Positions 42,182 to 52,436 of a stretch of DNA of 64,000 bases are shown piece after piece. Numbering within the stretch: the first letter of the stretch is position 1; each line of letters starts with the position of its first letter. The notes beneath the pieces are model-generated. The model saw nothing but the letters and a program-made list of their open reading frames with translations. It was not told the origin of the DNA and did not search any database. Position numbers and translations under genes: made by a program. Source of the DNA: Amycolatopsis oliviviridis (GTDB lineage: Bacteria > Actinomycetota > Actinomycetes > Mycobacteriales > Pseudonocardiaceae); the NCBI RefSeq assembly GCF_014654365.1, contig NZ_BNAY01000001.1, forward strand, positions 1,116,001 to 1,180,000. Reading direction: 5' to 3'.

Positions 42182-43009
42182 TCATCGATTCCAGACCCCG
42201 GTGGCCGCGGCCTTCGCGGCGTAGTCGGAGAAGTCCCTCGCGGGCCTGCCCAGCACCTTCTCGACGTCGCCGGTGAGCGATTCGTTCCGGCCGTCGAGGA
42301 CCCGGGTGAACAGGTCGGTCAGTCCTTCGATCTCCTCCTCCGGCACACCCTGTTCGGCCGCCCCCGCGGCGAACTCCGCCGGGGAAACCGGAACGTACCG
42401 GACATCCCGCCCCGCAGCCTTGCCGATTTCCGCCGCCGCGTCCGCGAAACCCAGCAACCGGGGGCCGGTCAGCTCGTAGACCGCTCCGTGGTGCCCGTCG
42501 GTGGTCAGCGCGGTCACCACGACGTCGACGATGTCCTCGACGTCGATGAACGGCTCGGTCACCTGCCCGGCGGGCAGCACGATCTCGCCGGCCAGTACCG
42601 GTTCCAGCAGGAAGTGCTCACTGAAGTTCTGCGCGAACCAGCTGGCCCGCACGACCGTCCACTCGGCACCGGAGTCCCGCACGCCCTGTTCGCTGACCAC
42701 GGCTTCCTCCTCGCCGCGGCCGGAGAGCAGGACCAGTCGCCGGACACCGTGTTCGACGGCCAGTGCCGAGAAGTCGCGGATCGCCTCGGCCGCGCCGGGG
42801 AAGGCGAGGTCGGGGTAGTAGGTCACGTAGGCGGCGCCGACCCCGGTGACCGCGGTGGTCCAGGTCGACCGGTCGTTCCAGTCGAACACGGGCCGCGACG
42901 CCTTCCGGACCGTGATCCCGAGGTCGGTCAGCCGCTGCGCCACCCGGCTCCCGGTCTTGCCCGTCGCGCCCAGGACCAGGACCGTCTCGTTGTTCTTCGT
43001 GTTTGTCAT
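42182..43009 (-). CDS. NmrA-like NAD(P)H-binding protein
   Basis: 275 residues. VLVLGATGKTGSRVAQRLTD, VRRLVLLSGRGEEEAV, WTVVRASWFAQNFSEHFLLE, FIDVEDIVDVVVTAL. An atypical SDR likely acting as reductase or redox sensor. It is operonic with DUF1772 and divergent from an AraC regulator that presumably controls it. ATG 43009 is preferred over the open-frame start at 43045. Confidence 0.87.
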   Translation of the reverse strand: MTNTKNNETVLVLGATGKTGSRVAQRLTDLGITVRKASRPVFDWNDRSTWTTAVTGVGAAYVTYYPDLAFPGAAEAIRDFSALAVEHGVRRLVLLSGRGEEEAVVSEQGVRDSGAEWTVVRASWFAQNFSEHFLLEPVLAGEIVLPAGQVTEPFIDVEDIVDVVVTALTTDGHHGAVYELTGPRLLGFADAAAEIGKAAGRDVRYVPVSPAEFAAGAAEQGVPEEEIEGLTDLFTRVLDGRNESLTGDVEKVLGRPARDFSDYAAKAAATGVWNR

Positions 43010-43077
43010 GGCACTAGTCAAGCGCCCCGGGATGAGACGGAACATAGTTCAGAGGCTCGTTTCCATGTTTCATCGTC

Positions 43078-43093
43078 TACACTTCTCGGCATG
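43078..43093 (+). promoter_or_regulatory. Leaderless -10 element of AraC gene
   Basis: TACACT, 7 nt, ATG. Confidence 0.45.
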
Positions 43094-44029
43094 GATCCTC
43101 TCGCCGGTCTGCTCGACGGACCCCGTGCCCGCGGCGCGTTCCTGCTGAAGTCGGTCATGACCCCGCCGTGGTCGCTGCGCATCGAGGACGAGGCGCCGCT
43201 GACGGTCATGGCACAGGTCCGCGGCGACTCCTGGGTCGTCCCCGATCGCGGCGAGGCCGTCCGGCTCGGCACCGGCGACATCGCCATCGCCCGCGGTCCG
43301 GACCCGTATCTCGTCGCGGACGACCCGGCCACCCCGCCGCAGGCGATGATCCTGCCGGGACAGGAATGCCTGACACCGGAAGGGAAACACCTCACCGAAC
43401 TGTCCGATCTCGGTGTCCGCACCTGGGGCGGCGACCCGGACGGCCCCGTCGTGCTGCTCACCGGCACGTACCCGCTGGAAGGCGAGATCAGCAAACGGCT
43501 CCTCAACGCGCTGCCGCCGTTGCTGATCGTGCGGGACGAGGAGTGGGAGAACCCGCTCGTGCCGCTGCTCGCCGGGGAAATCGTCAAGGACTCGCCTGGG
43601 CAGGAAGCCGTCCTGGACAGGATGCTGGACCTGCTCCTGGTCGCCGCGCTGCGGACCTGGTTCGACCGGCCCGGCGCCGAGGCACCCGCCTGGTACCGCG
43701 CGCACCGCGACCCCGTCGTCGGGCGGGCGCTGAAACTGTTGCAGCACAAGCCTTCCGAACCGTGGACGGTGGCCAGCCTCGCGGCCGACACCGGGGTCTC
43801 ACGGGCCGCGTTCGCCCGGCGGTTCACCGCCGCGGTGGGCGAACCGCCGATGGCGTACCTCGCGAGCTGGCGTATCGCGCTCGCCGCGGATCTCCTGCGC
43901 CAGCATCCCGACGTCACGATCGGCGCGGTCGCGCGGCAGGTCGGCTACGGCAGTTCGTTCGCGCTCAGCACCGCGTTCAAACGCGAGCACGGCGTCAGCC
44001 CGCAGGGCTACCGCACCGGCGTCGCGTAA
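43091..44029 (+). CDS. AraC-family regulator (cupin_6 type)
   Basis: 312 residues. N-terminal AraC cupin_6 sensor (PPWSLRIEDEAPLTVMAQVR, SWVVPDRGEAVRLGTGDIAI) and C-terminal AraC DNA-binding domain (LAADTGVSRAAFARRFTAAV, VARQVGYGSSFALSTAFKRE). It is divergent from the NmrA-DUF1772 operon, a frequent arrangement in which the regulator controls that pair. Its end overlaps the convergent WYL regulator by 22 bp. Confidence 0.92.
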   Translation: MDPLAGLLDGPRARGAFLLKSVMTPPWSLRIEDEAPLTVMAQVRGDSWVVPDRGEAVRLGTGDIAIARGPDPYLVADDPATPPQAMILPGQECLTPEGKHLTELSDLGVRTWGGDPDGPVVLLTGTYPLEGEISKRLLNALPPLLIVRDEEWENPLVPLLAGEIVKDSPGQEAVLDRMLDLLLVAALRTWFDRPGAEAPAWYRAHRDPVVGRALKLLQHKPSEPWTVASLAADTGVSRAAFARRFTAAVGEPPMAYLASWRIALAADLLRQHPDVTIGAVARQVGYGSSFALSTAFKREHGVSPQGYRTGVA

Positions 44030-44961
44030 CGCTCGACGAGTTCCGCGCCGATCCGCGCGAGTTCCTCCTGGACCGACGGAGGGCCCAGCACCTCGATCAT
44101 CGAGCCCCAGCCGGCGAGCTGCTGGGCGATCATCCACGCCACCGGCGCCGACACCGTCACCCGTACGCGCCCGTCGTCGAGTGTCTCCTCGACCCGCGCC
44201 TGCCGTCCGAAGTGGTCCTGGAGGATCGGCAGATGCCGCTCGGCGATGAGCACGGTCGCGCCCAGCCCCGAACGGCGCCGCTCGACCTGATCGACCACCT
44301 GGTCCCACGCCCGCGACAGCTCGAAGTCGTCCGGCCGCCCGGCGGGCAGGTCGGTCACCTCTACATCGGACATACGATCGGCCCTGAAGGTGCGCTGCCC
44401 CTTCTCGGTGCCGGCGACGAGGTACCAGACGTCGTCCTTGTCCACGAGCCCCCACGGATCCACGACCCGCTCGACCGCTTCCGCGCCCTTCTTCGCATAG
44501 CCGAAGCGGACTTTGCGACGGCGGACGATCCCGGCTTGCAGCACGGTGAGCGTTTCGGGTCGTTCCTTCTCCTGTTCACCCCAGCGCGACGGATCGACGA
44601 CGACCGCATCCGCGGCGGCTTGCGCGTCGGCCCGGAAGGTGTCCGGCAAGGCCCGGACCAGTTTCCGCAGCGCGGATTTGACCTCGGGCGAGATCGACGC
44701 CGCCGGACCCGCGAGCAGGAACAACGCCTGCGCCTCCGACGCCGACAGCCCGCTGAGGTCGGTCCGCGCACCGCCGATCAGAGACCAGCCGCCACCCCGG
44801 CCGGGTTGCGGATACACCGGAACGCCCGCCGCGGACAGCGCCTCGAGATCGCGGCGGGCCGTGGCCACCGAGATCTCGAGTTCGTCCGCCAGTTCGGCGG
44901 CCGTGACGCGGCCACGGGCCTGCATCAGCAGGAGGGTGGCCACCAGGCGATCGGCACGCAT
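44008..44961 (-). CDS. YafY-family WYL-domain regulator
   Basis: 317 residues. N-terminal HTH_11 winged helix (MRADRLVATLLLMQARGRVT, LEISVATARRDLEALSAAGV), a WYL domain (KVRFGYAKKGAEAVERVVDP, WYLVAGTEKGQRTFRADRMS) and a WCX C-terminal extension. WYL domains bind ligands or nucleic acids. ATG 44961 is at the conserved start. The frame is open further upstream. Confidence 0.93.
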   Translation of the reverse strand: MRADRLVATLLLMQARGRVTAAELADELEISVATARRDLEALSAAGVPVYPQPGRGGGWSLIGGARTDLSGLSASEAQALFLLAGPAASISPEVKSALRKLVRALPDTFRADAQAAADAVVVDPSRWGEQEKERPETLTVLQAGIVRRRKVRFGYAKKGAEAVERVVDPWGLVDKDDVWYLVAGTEKGQRTFRADRMSDVEVTDLPAGRPDDFELSRAWDQVVDQVERRRSGLGATVLIAERHLPILQDHFGRQARVEETLDDGRVRVTVSAPVAWMIAQQLAGWGSMIEVLGPPSVQEELARIGAELVERYATPVR

Positions 44962-45009
44962 GCGCCCAGTCTCGCAGCCGAACCGCTCACCTGATGCGCA
45001 CTTTGCTCC

Positions 45010-45074
45010 CGCATTTCGTCCTCTGAATGCGGTAGTTCCCGATACCAACTACCGCATTCAGAGGACGAAATGCG
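45010..45074. terminator. Perfect hairpin, family B copy 2
   Basis: 28-bp perfect stem with 9-nt loop CCCGATACC. The stem begins CGCATTTCGTCCTCTGAATG and shares GTCCTCTGAATGCG with 4767-4817. It lies just downstream of the pentapeptide-repeat gene and overlaps the WYL leader. Confidence 0.85.
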
Positions 45075-45075
45075 A

Positions 45076-45879
45076 CTACCAGTGCGCGGGCGGGGCGAGC
45101 GATCCGGGCAGCTTCGTGGTCGCGTCGCCCTTGGCCGCGTCCAACTGAGACTGGATCAGGAACAGCGCGTCGCGCAGGTCTGCGCCCCGGATGTCGGCGT
45201 CACGCAGATCCGCCCCGATGACGTCGGCCTGCCGGAGATCGGCTCCCCGCAGATCCGCGCCGATCAGGTAAGCCCCGCGAAGAAGCGCGCCGCGCAGGTT
45301 CGCACCCTTGAGTTTCGCGCCGATGAGGTCGGCGCCGCGCCGGTCCTTCTTCTTGCCGGGTACCTCGGCACGGGCCAGCTCGCTCGCGCGCAGCAGCAGG
45401 CCGTTCACCTCACCCCGGTGCGTGTGGACATCCGTTTTCCGCAGCACGCCAGGCGTTTCCAGGGTCATCCGCTCGGTCCGGTCGATCATCCCGGCCAGGT
45501 CGTCGCGGATCGTGGCCGACGTCGGCAGCGCCGCCGCCTCGGTGAGGTAGTAGAGCAGTTCCTGCAGGTCCCGCATCACGGGGAAGACCGCGAACATCGA
45601 CTTCGCCGTCTTCGGCGACTTCCGCCAGTCCTCGCCGCCGAAGGTGATCTGGGAGACCTTCTGGCCCGCGCCGAAGCAGTCGTAGACCGTGCAGCCGGTG
45701 AAGCCCTTGGTGCGGAGCTTGTCGTGGATGCCGCACCGGGAGTCCTCGCGCAGGTTCGGGCACGCCTGGCCCGCCGGTTTGGTGATCGCGAAATCGGCCG
45801 ACGCCGCGAACGCCGGGACGACGCAGCACAGACCGAAGCAGCTCCCGCAGTCGGCGCGCAGGGTGGAAAGGTCTGGCAC
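45076..45879 (-). CDS. Pentapeptide-repeat protein with Cys-rich N-terminal domain
   Basis: 267 residues. The N-terminal domain [52 protein letters not shown] has many Cys. Residues about 185-240 are a right-handed beta-helix of A(D/N)LxG pentapeptides ([35 protein letters not shown]). The molecular role of this family is unknown; other pentapeptide proteins mimic DNA. GTG 45879 fits the conserved start [15 protein letters not shown]. Confidence 0.88.
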   Translation of the reverse strand: MPDLSTLRADCGSCFGLCCVVPAFAASADFAITKPAGQACPNLREDSRCGIHDKLRTKGFTGCTVYDCFGAGQKVSQITFGGEDWRKSPKTAKSMFAVFPVMRDLQELLYYLTEAAALPTSATIRDDLAGMIDRTERMTLETPGVLRKTDVHTHRGEVNGLLLRASELARAEVPGKKKDRRGADLIGAKLKGANLRGALLRGAYLIGADLRGADLRQADVIGADLRDADIRGADLRDALFLIQSQLDAAKGDATTKLPGSLAPPAHW

Positions 45880-46147
45880 GGTGGTTCGGACTCCAGATGC
45901 TCGGCGAGTGTTCCGCCCACAGGGTACGGCGGGGCCGAAGTGCACTTTCCGTGCAGGGCACCCGCCGCCAATGGCCGCCAGACGAAGGTCGGGTCCTGCC
46001 CCATTCAGTCGATATCGGACATGCCGAACGCTCCATAACCTCGATCCCCATGGGATTGGCAGATGCCCTCCCATGCGGTCGAGCTGGACCGCTTTCCGCC
46101 GCTGTGGTCTTGACCGGCCGGTCCCCTGCGAACGACAGGACGAACAC

Positions 46148-47329
<1,182 letters not shown>

Positions 47330-47345
47330 TCCCGTTCTCCGCACC

Positions 47346-47400
47346 TGTCATGAAAGGGCCGTTCCTGACGAATTTCGTCAGGAACGGCCCTTTCATGACA
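47346..47400. repeat. Long palindrome, family A copy 4 (perfect)
   Basis: 25-bp perfect arms starting TGTCATGAAAGGGCCGTTCC around AATTT. It fills the gap between the convergent protease and SGNH hydrolase genes, a clear terminator position. Confidence 0.9.
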
Positions 47401-47407
47401 CTCGGCG

Positions 47408-48280
47408 CTACAACACCTTCCGGATGCTCGGCACCACGGCCGCGAGCCCGGCGGCGTTCGGATGCAGCGGCGCGAAGCTGTTGTTCACCACCGAAGGGAT
47501 CAGCCCTTCGATCCATTTGACACCGATCGGCTGGCACGCGTCATGACCGATGCTCGGCGTCCGGATGTCGACGTACTTCGCCCCGTGCGCGGCGGACTGT
47601 TCGGCCATCCGCGCGTTGAGCCGGTCCATATTGGCCTGGATGTAGTCGGCGTCCTGCGGCAGCACCGGGACGAGCGGCCAGCAACCGCGCGGTTTGATCC
47701 CGGTCGGATAGCCGACCATGACGATCTCCGCCTGCGGTGCGCGCCGGCGGATCTGCTCGATCACCGTGCCGTACGTCGCGGCGAAGGCGTCGATCTTCGT
47801 GGCGTACTTGTCCACCCCACCCGCCGTGTTCGCCGCCTTGCACGACGTCCCGACCGGCAGCAGGTTCACACATGACGTCGCGAGCCCGACCAGCCCGACG
47901 TCGTTGCCACCGATGCCCACGGTCACCAAGGTCGTGTCGGCGGACAGCGCGTCGTACTGCGGCGGGTTGGTGCCGGAGACGATGCCCTTCTGCGGATTGG
48001 TGAAGTCGGAGGTGGTCGCGCCGCCGCAGGTGACGTCGCGCAGTTCGTCGACCTTGATCTCCTTCGCCAGCAGGGCCGCGTAGTTGATCGCGGACCGGGC
48101 GCAGGTGAACAGATCGGACTGCGGCAGTACCACCGAGCCCGCCGAGAACGAGTCACCCATCGCGACGTAAACCTGGCGTTCGGCCGCGGCGAGGGCCGGT
48201 GTCCCGATCGCGACGAGGGTCAGCGCGGTGCCCGCCACCGCGGCCGTCCGAGCGAGTCTTCTCCAGTGGGAACGTGTCAC
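47408..48280 (-). CDS. Secreted SGNH/GDSL hydrolase (lipase/esterase)
   Basis: 290 residues. Signal peptide (LARTAAVAGTALTLVAIGTP ALAAA), then block I YVAMGDSFSAGSVV (Ser), block III VGIGGNDVGL and block V HPNAAGLAAV (catalytic His). It contains several Cys pairs as in Streptomyces SGNH lipases (CARS, VTCGG, SCVNLLPVGTSC). GTG 48280 has GGAGG 5 nt upstream; the open frame continues to an ATG at 48295 and beyond. Confidence 0.9.
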   Translation of the reverse strand: MTRSHWRRLARTAAVAGTALTLVAIGTPALAAAERQVYVAMGDSFSAGSVVLPQSDLFTCARSAINYAALLAKEIKVDELRDVTCGGATTSDFTNPQKGIVSGTNPPQYDALSADTTLVTVGIGGNDVGLVGLATSCVNLLPVGTSCKAANTAGGVDKYATKIDAFAATYGTVIEQIRRRAPQAEIVMVGYPTGIKPRGCWPLVPVLPQDADYIQANMDRLNARMAEQSAAHGAKYVDIRTPSIGHDACQPIGVKWIEGLIPSVVNNSFAPLHPNAAGLAAVVPSIRKVL

Positions 48281-48390
48281 AGCCACCTCCGGCATGCGTC
48301 GTCGAATGCTGCGGTCAGGGTCCACCGGGAGCGGGTGAACCACTAGAACGGAGGCGCGCGTTCCTGATCGGAGTTTTGTAGGTTGCCTCT

Positions 48391-49602
48391 ATGACGAAGG
48401 CGTCGGCACAGCCGTGGCGCCGGCTGGACGCCTCGGTGCTGAACCGGCTGGAGCCCGACCCCGCGGCGATCGCGTCCGCCGCGATGGACCAGGTCCGTGC
48501 CGGGCTGCGGACGCCGCTGGACGATCGGACCGTCGCTAACGTCCAGACCACTCTCGACGTCGCGTTGAACGCGTTCTTCACCGAGATCGGCCAGCCCGGC
48601 ATCACCACCGACTGCGAGGTCTACCGCGCGCAGGGCCGGGCCCAGCACACCGCGGGCCGCAGCCTGGAGGAGATGCTCGGCTTCTACCAATCGGCGGCGC
48701 TGGGGGTCTGGCGGCAGCTGACGTCGGCGGCACCGGCCGTGGATCTGCCGACCCAGGCCATCGTCGAACTCGGCGAGGCGCTGTTCGCCTTCATCGCGGA
48801 GCTCTCGGCCGCCGCGGCCGACGGATACGCCGAAGCGCGGTCCCAGGCGGCACGGGCCGGGCAGGCACGGCGGGACCGGCTCCTCGGTCTCCTGCTCACC
48901 GAACCACCGGCCGACCCGGACGTCCTCGACGATGCCGCGAACCAGGCCGCGTGGACGCTGCCCGCACGTCTCGTCGTCGCCGTGACCAGCGCCGACGTCG
49001 CGCCGAGGTTGCTGGACCGGATGCCGGGAAGCGTGCTGGTCGGCCGTCACCACGACCTCACCGCCGTGGCCATGCCCGCGGACCGGATCGAGTGGTACCT
49101 CGGCCGGTTGCGGGACCTGCTCGGCGACGAGCAGGCCGGGGTGGGCCCGGCCGTACCGCTGCGTTCGGCCGCGCTCGGTGCCCGCCGGGCGACCGCGTTG
49201 TGGCGGCTGACCCGCACCGGCGCGCTCGGCGGCGACGCCCTCGTCCACACCACCGACCACGGCATCGACCTGCTGCTGACCGCCGATCCCGGACTGGCCG
49301 CCGAGTTCTCGGAGGACGTCCTCGCGCCGCTGGCCGAGTTGCCGGAACCGGCGCGGCAGCGGCTCACCGCGACCCTCACGGCGTGGCTCGCGCGACCCGA
49401 TCAGCCGCAGGCGATCGGCGACGAGCTGCACGTCCACGTCCAAACCGTCCGCTACCGGATCCGGCAGCTGCGGACCCTTTTCGGCGGCACGATCGACGAT
49501 CCGGCCGGCCGCTTCGCGCTGGCGATCGCGCTGAGGATCGGCCCGCTGGTCACGTCACGCTCAGAGCGGGACGTCCATCCGCTGCGTCCCGACGACCGAT
49601 AG
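48391..49602 (+). CDS. PucR/CdaR-family regulator
   Basis: 403 residues. The central GGDEF-like region is followed by the C-terminal PucR helix-turn-helix LTATLTAWLARPDQPQAIGD, ELHVHVQTVRYRIRQLRTLF. N-terminal RsbT-like RsbRD_N helix region (TVANVQTTLDVALNAFFTEI). The ATG follows TAGGTT by 6 nt. It converges with and overlaps the next gene by 42 bp. Confidence 0.9.
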   Translation: MTKASAQPWRRLDASVLNRLEPDPAAIASAAMDQVRAGLRTPLDDRTVANVQTTLDVALNAFFTEIGQPGITTDCEVYRAQGRAQHTAGRSLEEMLGFYQSAALGVWRQLTSAAPAVDLPTQAIVELGEALFAFIAELSAAAADGYAEARSQAARAGQARRDRLLGLLLTEPPADPDVLDDAANQAAWTLPARLVVAVTSADVAPRLLDRMPGSVLVGRHHDLTAVAMPADRIEWYLGRLRDLLGDEQAGVGPAVPLRSAALGARRATALWRLTRTGALGGDALVHTTDHGIDLLLTADPGLAAEFSEDVLAPLAELPEPARQRLTATLTAWLARPDQPQAIGDELHVHVQTVRYRIRQLRTLFGGTIDDPAGRFALAIALRIGPLVTSRSERDVHPLRPDDR

Positions 49603-50409
49603 CAGCCGCAACGCCTCCTCCGACGGGGTCCCGGGGTCGGCGGTGTAGATCACGACCTGCTGGTCGCGGTCGGTGATGTCGAGGACGTCGCAGTTCACGC
49701 TGACCGGGCCGACGACCGGATGCCGGAACGTCTTGCACAGGCTGGGCGCGGCGCAGACGTCGTGCGCGGCCCACAGCCGGGCGAAGTCCTCGCTGCCGTC
49801 GAGGAGCTCCCGGATGAGGGCGGCGACCTCGGGATCGTCGGGGTAGCGGCCCGCGGTGGCACGCAGGTTCCGGACCGCGCTGGCGGAGAACTCCTCCACA
49901 TCGGACACGCCGTACATCCGACGCTGCGGTGGTCCGAGGAACGCGCGGCGCACGAGGTTGCGGTCACGACGTGGCAACGCGGAGAAATCCTCCATCAGCG
50001 CCGCGGCGAGGTCGTTCCAGGCGAGCACTTCGTAGGTCGCGGACAACACGATCGCCGCCGCCTGCGGAAGGCGCCGCAACAGCGCGAGAATGCTCGGCCG
50101 GACCTCCCGCGACGGACCGGGTGGCGGTCCCGGCGGAGCACCGGCGAGGTGGTGCAGGTGATCGCGTTCCACATCCGACAGTCGCAGCGCCCGGGTCAGC
50201 CCGCCCAGCACCTCGCGCGAGGGCCGGGGACCGCGAGCCTGCTCAAGCCGCGTGTAGTACTCGGTCGAGATGAACGCCAGCTGCGCCACCTCCTCGCGAC
50301 GCAGCCCCGGTGTCCGGCGCCGCGACCCGGCGGGAAGGCCGACGTCGGCGGGGGTGATCCGCTCGCGCCTGCTGCGCAGGAAGTCCGCCAGTTGTCGTCT
50401 GTCCACCAC
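49561..50409 (-). CDS. XRE regulator with MmyB-like ligand domain
   Basis: 282 residues. The N-terminal helix-turn-helix (GLRREEVAQLAFISTEYYTR LEQ) and MmyB-like PAS-type domain (IVLSATYEVLAWNDLAAALM, RRAFLGPPQRRMYG) form a very common actinobacterial regulator. GTG 50409. It is divergent from a short-chain dehydrogenase that it probably controls. Confidence 0.93.
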   Translation of the reverse strand: MVDRRQLADFLRSRRERITPADVGLPAGSRRRTPGLRREEVAQLAFISTEYYTRLEQARGPRPSREVLGGLTRALRLSDVERDHLHHLAGAPPGPPPGPSREVRPSILALLRRLPQAAAIVLSATYEVLAWNDLAAALMEDFSALPRRDRNLVRRAFLGPPQRRMYGVSDVEEFSASAVRNLRATAGRYPDDPEVAALIRELLDGSEDFARLWAAHDVCAAPSLCKTFRHPVVGPVSVNCDVLDITDRDQQVVIYTADPGTPSEEALRLLSVVGTQRMDVPL

Positions 50410-50491
50410 TCCAGTGTGGACGATGCCGGAACGTCAGCCAGGTACCGCCGATGCCTGGATAGGCGCCGGGGGCGGGGGAAGTCTCGGTGCC

Positions 50492-51271
50492 ATGACCAAC
50501 ACAACGACTGTTCCGGGCCTGCTGGACCGCAAGGTCGCCTTCGTCACCGGCGCCGGACGCGGGATCGGAGCCGCCGCCGCGCGGCTGTTCGCCAGGGAAG
50601 GCGCCCGTGTCGTGCTCGCCGCCCGGACCGAGTCCCAGCTGAAGGCCGTGGCCGAGGAGATCCGCGCCGAAGGCGGCGTCGCGGACCACGTGGTGTGCGA
50701 CCTCGGCGACGCGGCGAGCATCCGCGCGGCCGTCGGCCGTGCCGTGGAAGTGCACGGCAGGCTCGACGTCGCGTTCAACAACGGTGCGACGAACGTGCCG
50801 CCCGGCCCGATGGACCGGGTGACCGAAGCCGATTTCGACCGCATCTACGCGGTGAACCTCAAAGGCCCGTGGCTGTCGATGCTCGCCGAGATCGAGGCGA
50901 TCCGGGCCACCGCGGGGACCGGGGCCATCGTCAACAACACCAGCGTCGGCAGTCTGATGGCCAACCCGGACCTGCCCGCCTACGGCGCGATGAAACGAGG
51001 AGTCAACAGCCTCACCGCGTCGGCCGCCGTCACCTACGGCCCGGAAGGGATCCGGATCAACGGTGTCGCCCCCGGTACGACGATGACCGAGATGTTCAGC
51101 GAGTGGATGGAGAGTTCGCCGGGCATCCTCGACCAGCTCAACGCCCGGACTCCGCTGGGCCGCGTGGCCGAACCCGAGGAGGTCGCCGAGGCCGCCGCGT
51201 GGTTGCTGAGCGACCGCGCCTCCTACGTGACCGGCACGGTCCTGCGGGTGGACGGCGGCATGCTGTCCTGA
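50492..51271 (+). CDS. Short-chain dehydrogenase/reductase
   Basis: 259 residues, classical SDR. KVAFVTGAGRGIGAAAARLF (cofactor), NNGATN, Ser in NNTSVGSLM, YGAMK (Tyr/Lys), INGVAPGTTMTEM, C-terminal YVTGTVLRVDGG. The ATG at 50492 lies in the divergent promoter with the MmyB-like regulator. Substrate unknown. Confidence 0.92.
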   Translation: MTNTTTVPGLLDRKVAFVTGAGRGIGAAAARLFAREGARVVLAARTESQLKAVAEEIRAEGGVADHVVCDLGDAASIRAAVGRAVEVHGRLDVAFNNGATNVPPGPMDRVTEADFDRIYAVNLKGPWLSMLAEIEAIRATAGTGAIVNNTSVGSLMANPDLPAYGAMKRGVNSLTASAAVTYGPEGIRINGVAPGTTMTEMFSEWMESSPGILDQLNARTPLGRVAEPEEVAEAAAWLLSDRASYVTGTVLRVDGGMLS

Positions 51272-51272
51272 T

Positions 51273-51449
51273 CTAGCCTGCCGCCGGGAGGTGGCGCCGG
51301 AACCACGCGACCAGACCGGCGTCCACCTCGCGAGCGTGCGGGAGCTGCGGCGCGGGCTCGATTCCGGGTTCGTCGGCGAGTGGATGTTCCAGTCCGGGGA
51401 TCGACAGCAGTTCGGACCGCTCCCCCAGTGCGTCGGCGAGAACGATCGC
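51273..51449 (-). pseudogene. C-terminal fragment of an alpha/beta hydrolase
   Basis: Minus-strand reading ADAIVLADALGERSELLSIP, HPLADEPG, VDAGLVAWFRRHLPAAG is the typical last about 55 residues of a dienelactone-hydrolase-like protein with its catalytic His. Upstream of about 51449 the frame loses any resemblance. The N-terminal three quarters and promoter are gone. Confidence 0.7.
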
Positions 51450-51752
51450 GTCGGCCCGGCGCTGCTGGAGATCTACGAGAACATCGGCAGGTTGCTCGAC
51501 GCGCTGGGTGCGCTGGTGAACTACGCCCTCGGCGTCGCCGGGCAGAACGCCGCCAACACCTGGACCCTCGCTGAGAACGACGCGGAGCGGTCGGCCGCCC
51601 TGGATGTCATCGCCGCGCGGTGGGCGCAGCTGGATCCCGGCAAGTATCCCTTCGTGCACAAGGCCGCGACGCGGCTGCGCGAGCACGACGACCGCGAGCA
51701 GTTCCTGGCCGGGGTGGACATCTTCCTGGCCGGTATCGCGACCCTTCGCTAG
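51450..51752 (+). pseudogene. C-terminal fragment of a TetR regulator
   Basis: Plus-strand VGPALLEIYENIGRLLDALG, ALVNYALGVAGQNAANTW, KYPFVHKAATRLREHDDREQ, FLAGVDIFLAGIATLR is the ligand domain end of a TetR_C protein. There is no helix-turn-helix and no start upstream; the frame before 51450 is the antisense of the hydrolase remnant. The stop shares CTAG with the next gene's stop. Confidence 0.7.
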
Positions 51753-52345
51753 CCGATCGCCCGTTCGATCGCGCGGCGCGCCCGGTCCGCGGCCGCCCGG
51801 TCATGCTGAAGTTGCATGGCCGCGTTCAGCGCCAGCCCGGCCGCGACGATCTCGAACAGCGCCTGGTCGATGTCGAACCCGGCGGGCAGCTCGCCGCTCT
51901 CGACCGCCACGGCGAGGTCCGCCCGCAACTGGCCCTGCCAGCGCGACCACACCTCGGCCACCGCGTCGCGGACCCGGCCGGGCCGGCCGTCGTATTCGGA
52001 GAGCGCCGCGGTCATCAGGCAACCGCCGGGCAGCAGCGGCGCTTCCAGGTAGTCCACGGAGTTGGCGCACACCGCCCGCAGTCTCCGCAGTCCCGGCGGC
52101 TCGGCCAGCGCGGGCTCGACCACCCGGTGCCAGAAGTCCACGAACGCCTTGTCCAACGTGGAGATCTGGAGCGTCTCCTTGGTGCCGAAATGCTTGTGCA
52201 CCCCGGACTTGCTCATCTCCAGCTCCTCGGCCAGCCGGCCGATGGTGATGCCGTCCAATCCCTCCTCGGAGGCGATCTCGGCGGCGCGATCGAGGATCCG
52301 GCCCCTGGTCGCCTGGGCTTCGGCCACTGAGCGTCGCGGTGACAT
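51749..52345 (-). CDS. TetR-family regulator
   Basis: 198 residues. Helix-turn-helix ILDRAAEIASEEGLDGITIG, LEMSKSGVHKHFGTKETLQ with a TetR_C ligand domain. Minus-strand TATTCT lies 6 nt before the ATG, so the mRNA is probably leaderless. The divergent gene is an MBL hydrolase, and between them lies a 20-bp perfect inverted repeat (next entry), its likely operator. Confidence 0.92.
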   Translation of the reverse strand: MSPRRSVAEAQATRGRILDRAAEIASEEGLDGITIGRLAEELEMSKSGVHKHFGTKETLQISTLDKAFVDFWHRVVEPALAEPPGLRRLRAVCANSVDYLEAPLLPGGCLMTAALSEYDGRPGRVRDAVAEVWSRWQGQLRADLAVAVESGELPAGFDIDQALFEIVAAGLALNAAMQLQHDRAAADRARRAIERAIG

Positions 52346-52355
52346 GTGACGAGAA

Positions 52356-52401
52356 TAGCGTACGTGCGTTCGCTATTGATTTAGCGAACGCACGTACGCT
52401 A
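52356..52401. promoter_or_regulatory. TetR operator: 20-bp perfect inverted repeat
   Basis: TAGCGTACGTGCGTTCGCTA and its exact complement around TTGATT. Each arm is itself a quasi-palindrome, so it may hold two TetR dimers. TTGATT (52376-52381), 18 nt, TAACTT (52400-52405) is a promoter for the MBL gene, and TATTCT on the minus strand overlaps the left arm, so binding blocks both genes. Confidence 0.75.
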
Positions 52402-52436
52402 ACTTCGCCGCACTCATCGAGACCAAGGAGTGCGAC

